NCBI GenBank assembly: GCA_965243145.1
Contig: CBDEUB010000002.1
Span: forward strand, 1,240,001 to 1,304,000
Direction: 5' to 3'
Source: CBDBLK01 sp965243145
GTDB lineage: Bacteria > Bdellovibrionota > Bacteriovoracia > Bacteriovoracales > Bacteriovoracaceae
Length of the DNA: 64,000 nucleotides
A program made the translations under genes and the position numbers. The stretch's first letter is position 1. Every line of letters begins with the position of its first letter. Below, piece by piece: positions 62,260-64,000 of the stretch. Below the pieces are notes generated by a model. It searched no databases. It was not told the origin of the DNA and saw nothing but the letters and a program-made list of their open reading frames with translations.

Positions 62260-63378
62260 TTAGTCAAGTCCAAAAAAGTCGCCGATCGCCCTGGCCACTC
62301 TTTGAATTTGTGATTCCGTCAGGAAAGGGTGGATGGGAAGGCAGAGCACCCGCCCGGCCAGGTGGCGGGCAGCACTATCCTCTCCCCGGTAACCGTCCAA
62401 AGGGGCCTCCTGCGAAAGGGCCTTTTCATAAAAAGGGGCGCTTGCAATCCCGCGAGTCTTGAGAAAATCCTGCAAGTCCTCCCTGAGTTTCACAGAGGCC
62501 AATTGCACGGGGTAGAGGTGCCAGGAAGAACGGGAGAGGAATGATTGGGGAAGGAGCGCAATTTGGCCCTCAAAAGGGCCAAGACATTCATGGTATTTTG
62601 CAGCGATTCTTTTGCGCTTTTTATTATATTCTTCTTGTTTGGCCAATTTGAGTTGTAAAACGGCCGCCTGAATGTGGTCACAACGGCCATTACGGCCAAA
62701 ACGGTGGGGATTCCCCCGGCCATGATTGCGCAGGGATTGGATCAGTTTGGCCTGCTCACCGTCTTGAGTCATTAGACATCCAGCATCACCAAAAGCGCCC
62801 AAATTTTTTGTGGGGTAAAAGCTAAAGGCCGCCAGGTTTTGAGAACTGCCCACCGGCCTTTGTTCTTCCGAGTCAAAATAGGCCCCCTGGGCCTGGGCGG
62901 CATCCTCTATTAATATCACTCCTTGGCCACGGCAAATGTTTTCCAAGTCCTCGATGGGGGCGGGGAGGCCATAGATATGCACCGCCATCAACGCCTTGAG
63001 GTGGTATTGGCGACAGGCCCTCTCGGCCGACTGGGGGCAAATAAGTCCCGTTTCGGGGGAGACATCGACAAAAATCGGTTCCGCACCCACATTGAGAATC
63101 GCCTCGGCGCTGGCCCAAAAGGTAATGCCGGGAACCCCGACTTTATCTCCCGCACCAACACCACTGGCCTTCAACGCCAATTCAAGGGCATCGGTTCCGT
63201 TGCTCACCAACAGGCAGTGTTTGGATTTTTGCATATTAGCAAACTGCCGTTCAAATTGGAGGTTGTACTCCCCTTCAATAAAAACATTTTGGTCAATAAT
63301 ATGGTGAATGCGTTTTTTAACGGCATCTTGAAACTCCCGATCGTGCAAGGATTGAAAATCGTAAAAAGGAATGTCCAT
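62260..63378 (-). CDS. DegT/DnrJ/EryC1 sugar aminotransferase
   Basis: 372 residues. PLP enzyme of the DegT family: NGTDALELALKASGVGAGDKV, VHIYGLPAPIEDL, IEDAAQAQGAYF, and the catalytic Lys in FSFYPTKNLGAFGDAG near residue 180. These enzymes transaminate nucleotide-linked keto sugars for surface polysaccharides. The substrate cannot be read from sequence. ATG 63378 is preferred to the TTG at 63417, though neither has an ideal ribosome site. Confidence 0.9.
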   Translation of the reverse strand: MDIPFYDFQSLHDREFQDAVKKRIHHIIDQNVFIEGEYNLQFERQFANMQKSKHCLLVSNGTDALELALKASGVGAGDKVGVPGITFWASAEAILNVGAEPIFVDVSPETGLICPQSAERACRQYHLKALMAVHIYGLPAPIEDLENICRGQGVILIEDAAQAQGAYFDSEEQRPVGSSQNLAAFSFYPTKNLGAFGDAGCLMTQDGEQAKLIQSLRNHGRGNPHRFGRNGRCDHIQAAVLQLKLAKQEEYNKKRKRIAAKYHECLGPFEGQIALLPQSFLSRSSWHLYPVQLASVKLREDLQDFLKTRGIASAPFYEKALSQEAPLDGYRGEDSAARHLAGRVLCLPIHPFLTESQIQRVARAIGDFFGLD

Positions 63379-63499
63379 TTCAAAGGCAAAATTACTTTTT
63401 CGCCCTTCCCTTGGCAAACCAATGAACTGACAAAATTGCCTTGCTTTGCTTCACTGGCGAAGGCATGTAAAAATAAATTAATATTATTTACAAAGAGAC

Positions 63500-64000
63500 A
63501 TGAAGTCTATAAACTGTTTTATTTTACCGCTCTTGTTGTGGATGGCCACACCGGCCACACCTTGGGCACAAAAAAAGGCCTCGATCAGGGCAGAGGGCAA
63601 GGCCCTCGCCAAATCCCAAAAGGCCAAAAAATCCCGACGGCGCAAAAAAACTGGCCGGCGCAAACGGCGCTTTATCGGAGAAGTTTCACTCTCTCTCAAC
63701 GGAATTTACGATAGTTTGCACAGACGCCAGGGGGGCATCGGCACGAACAGCGATTCCGTTCTGGTGAGCAACTTCCAACCCCAACTTATTTTGGCCTGGC
63801 AATTGTATTGGAAAAAACGGTGGTACGCCCTCGCCGATATTGAATTTATTTCCAGGCATTATGAAGCGGGAAACTCCCAAACCATCCTAGACCGCGAATT
63901 TCACCAGGGCAGTGTGTACGGAGGCGTGGGGTATCGCTGGGGCCAGTGGTCTTTTGCCAATCTTTATTTGGGCCTCGACGAGTGCTTTTACTACCGTCAA
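63500..64000 (+). CDS. Secreted, probably outer-membrane protein (3' end outside window)
   Basis: 167 codons visible, running off the right edge. Signal peptide MKSINCFILPLLLWMATPATPWAQ. It is followed by a strongly basic stretch (about residues 26-56, rich in Lys and Arg, RRRKKTGRRKRR). From residue 57 alternating hydrophobic strands appear (FIGEVSLSLNGIYDSL, QPQLILAWQLYWKKRWYALADIEFI, GSVYGGVGYRWGQWSFANLYLGLD), as in outer-membrane beta-barrels. AGAG lies three bases before the ATG. Function unknown. Confidence 0.65.
   Translation, partial: MKSINCFILPLLLWMATPATPWAQKKASIRAEGKALAKSQKAKKSRRRKKTGRRKRRFIGEVSLSLNGIYDSLHRRQGGIGTNSDSVLVSNFQPQLILAWQLYWKKRWYALADIEFISRHYEAGNSQTILDREFHQGSVYGGVGYRWGQWSFANLYLGLDECFYYRQ

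Overview
The window reads as chromosomal DNA of a Gram-negative, flagellated bacterium, most like the Bdellovibrionota / former Deltaproteobacteria (an inference). Reasons are lipoprotein signals and an outer-membrane-like protein, a full hook/basal-body cluster, Mpl, a homodimeric-type glycyl-tRNA synthetase, a VKOR-DsbA fusion, several sigma54-type activators, and many hypothetical genes with signal peptides. No tRNA, rRNA, CRISPR array, transposase or phage gene was seen. Composition is uneven: the first 6 kb is GC-rich, about 17-27.7 kb is strikingly AT-rich, and the rest is intermediate. The tetramer GGCC is very frequent throughout, including in the AT-rich part.

Layout. 1-6026 (minus, runs off the left edge) is a giant lipoprotein with Ig-like repeats and RCC1 repeats; an 11-copy 8-bp tandem repeat lies just upstream. 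6329-10810 (minus) is the elongasome set mreC-mreD-mrdA-rodA. 10944-12645 (plus) is a PpiD/SurA-like foldase and a small ferredoxin, ending at a terminator hairpin that faces the flagellar block. 12707-24874 (minus) is flagellar: regulator, flgB-flgC-fliE-fliF-fliG, repeat element, fliH-fliI-fliJ-motE-like-fliK-flgD and flgE. Upstream of it are a TPR protein and a second atypical activator (to 29366). 29457-40338 (minus) holds metK, a possible wall hydrolase, mpl, a beta-lactamase-fold protein, glyS, an MsbA-like exporter, recO and an SF2 helicase. 40389-41546 is a small inserted-looking cassette (secreted peptide plus plant-type LRR protein), flanked by two copies of the rsmE 5' end. 41586-47833 holds rsmE, tatD, VKOR-DsbA, rluD, a J-domain/RodZ-HTH fusion, a MinD/FlhG-type ATPase and a LON-domain protein. 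47988-49732 (plus) is manA and a lipoprotein. 49968-54422 (minus) is a signalling island in which a YcaO-like gene lies between a sigma54 response regulator and a hybrid histidine kinase. 54606-63378 (minus) is an SNF2 helicase, rpoD, dnaG, trmB and a DegT-type aminotransferase. 63500-64000 is the start of a secreted, probably outer-membrane protein.

Functional themes are cell-wall synthesis and recycling (mreCD, mrdA, rodA, mpl, beta-lactamase-fold protein), flagellar assembly with two activators that have lost GAFTGA, and core information processing (rpoD, dnaG, recO, glyS, rsmE, rluD, trmB). The most unusual content is a family of ERIC-like intergenic palindromes at gene 3' ends, three of whose copies show compensatory changes in a central hairpin; the octanucleotide repeat before the giant lipoprotein; the rsmE-flanked LRR cassette; and the YcaO two-component operon. 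Translation starts were chosen from visible Shine-Dalgarno sequences where these disagree with the longest open frame.
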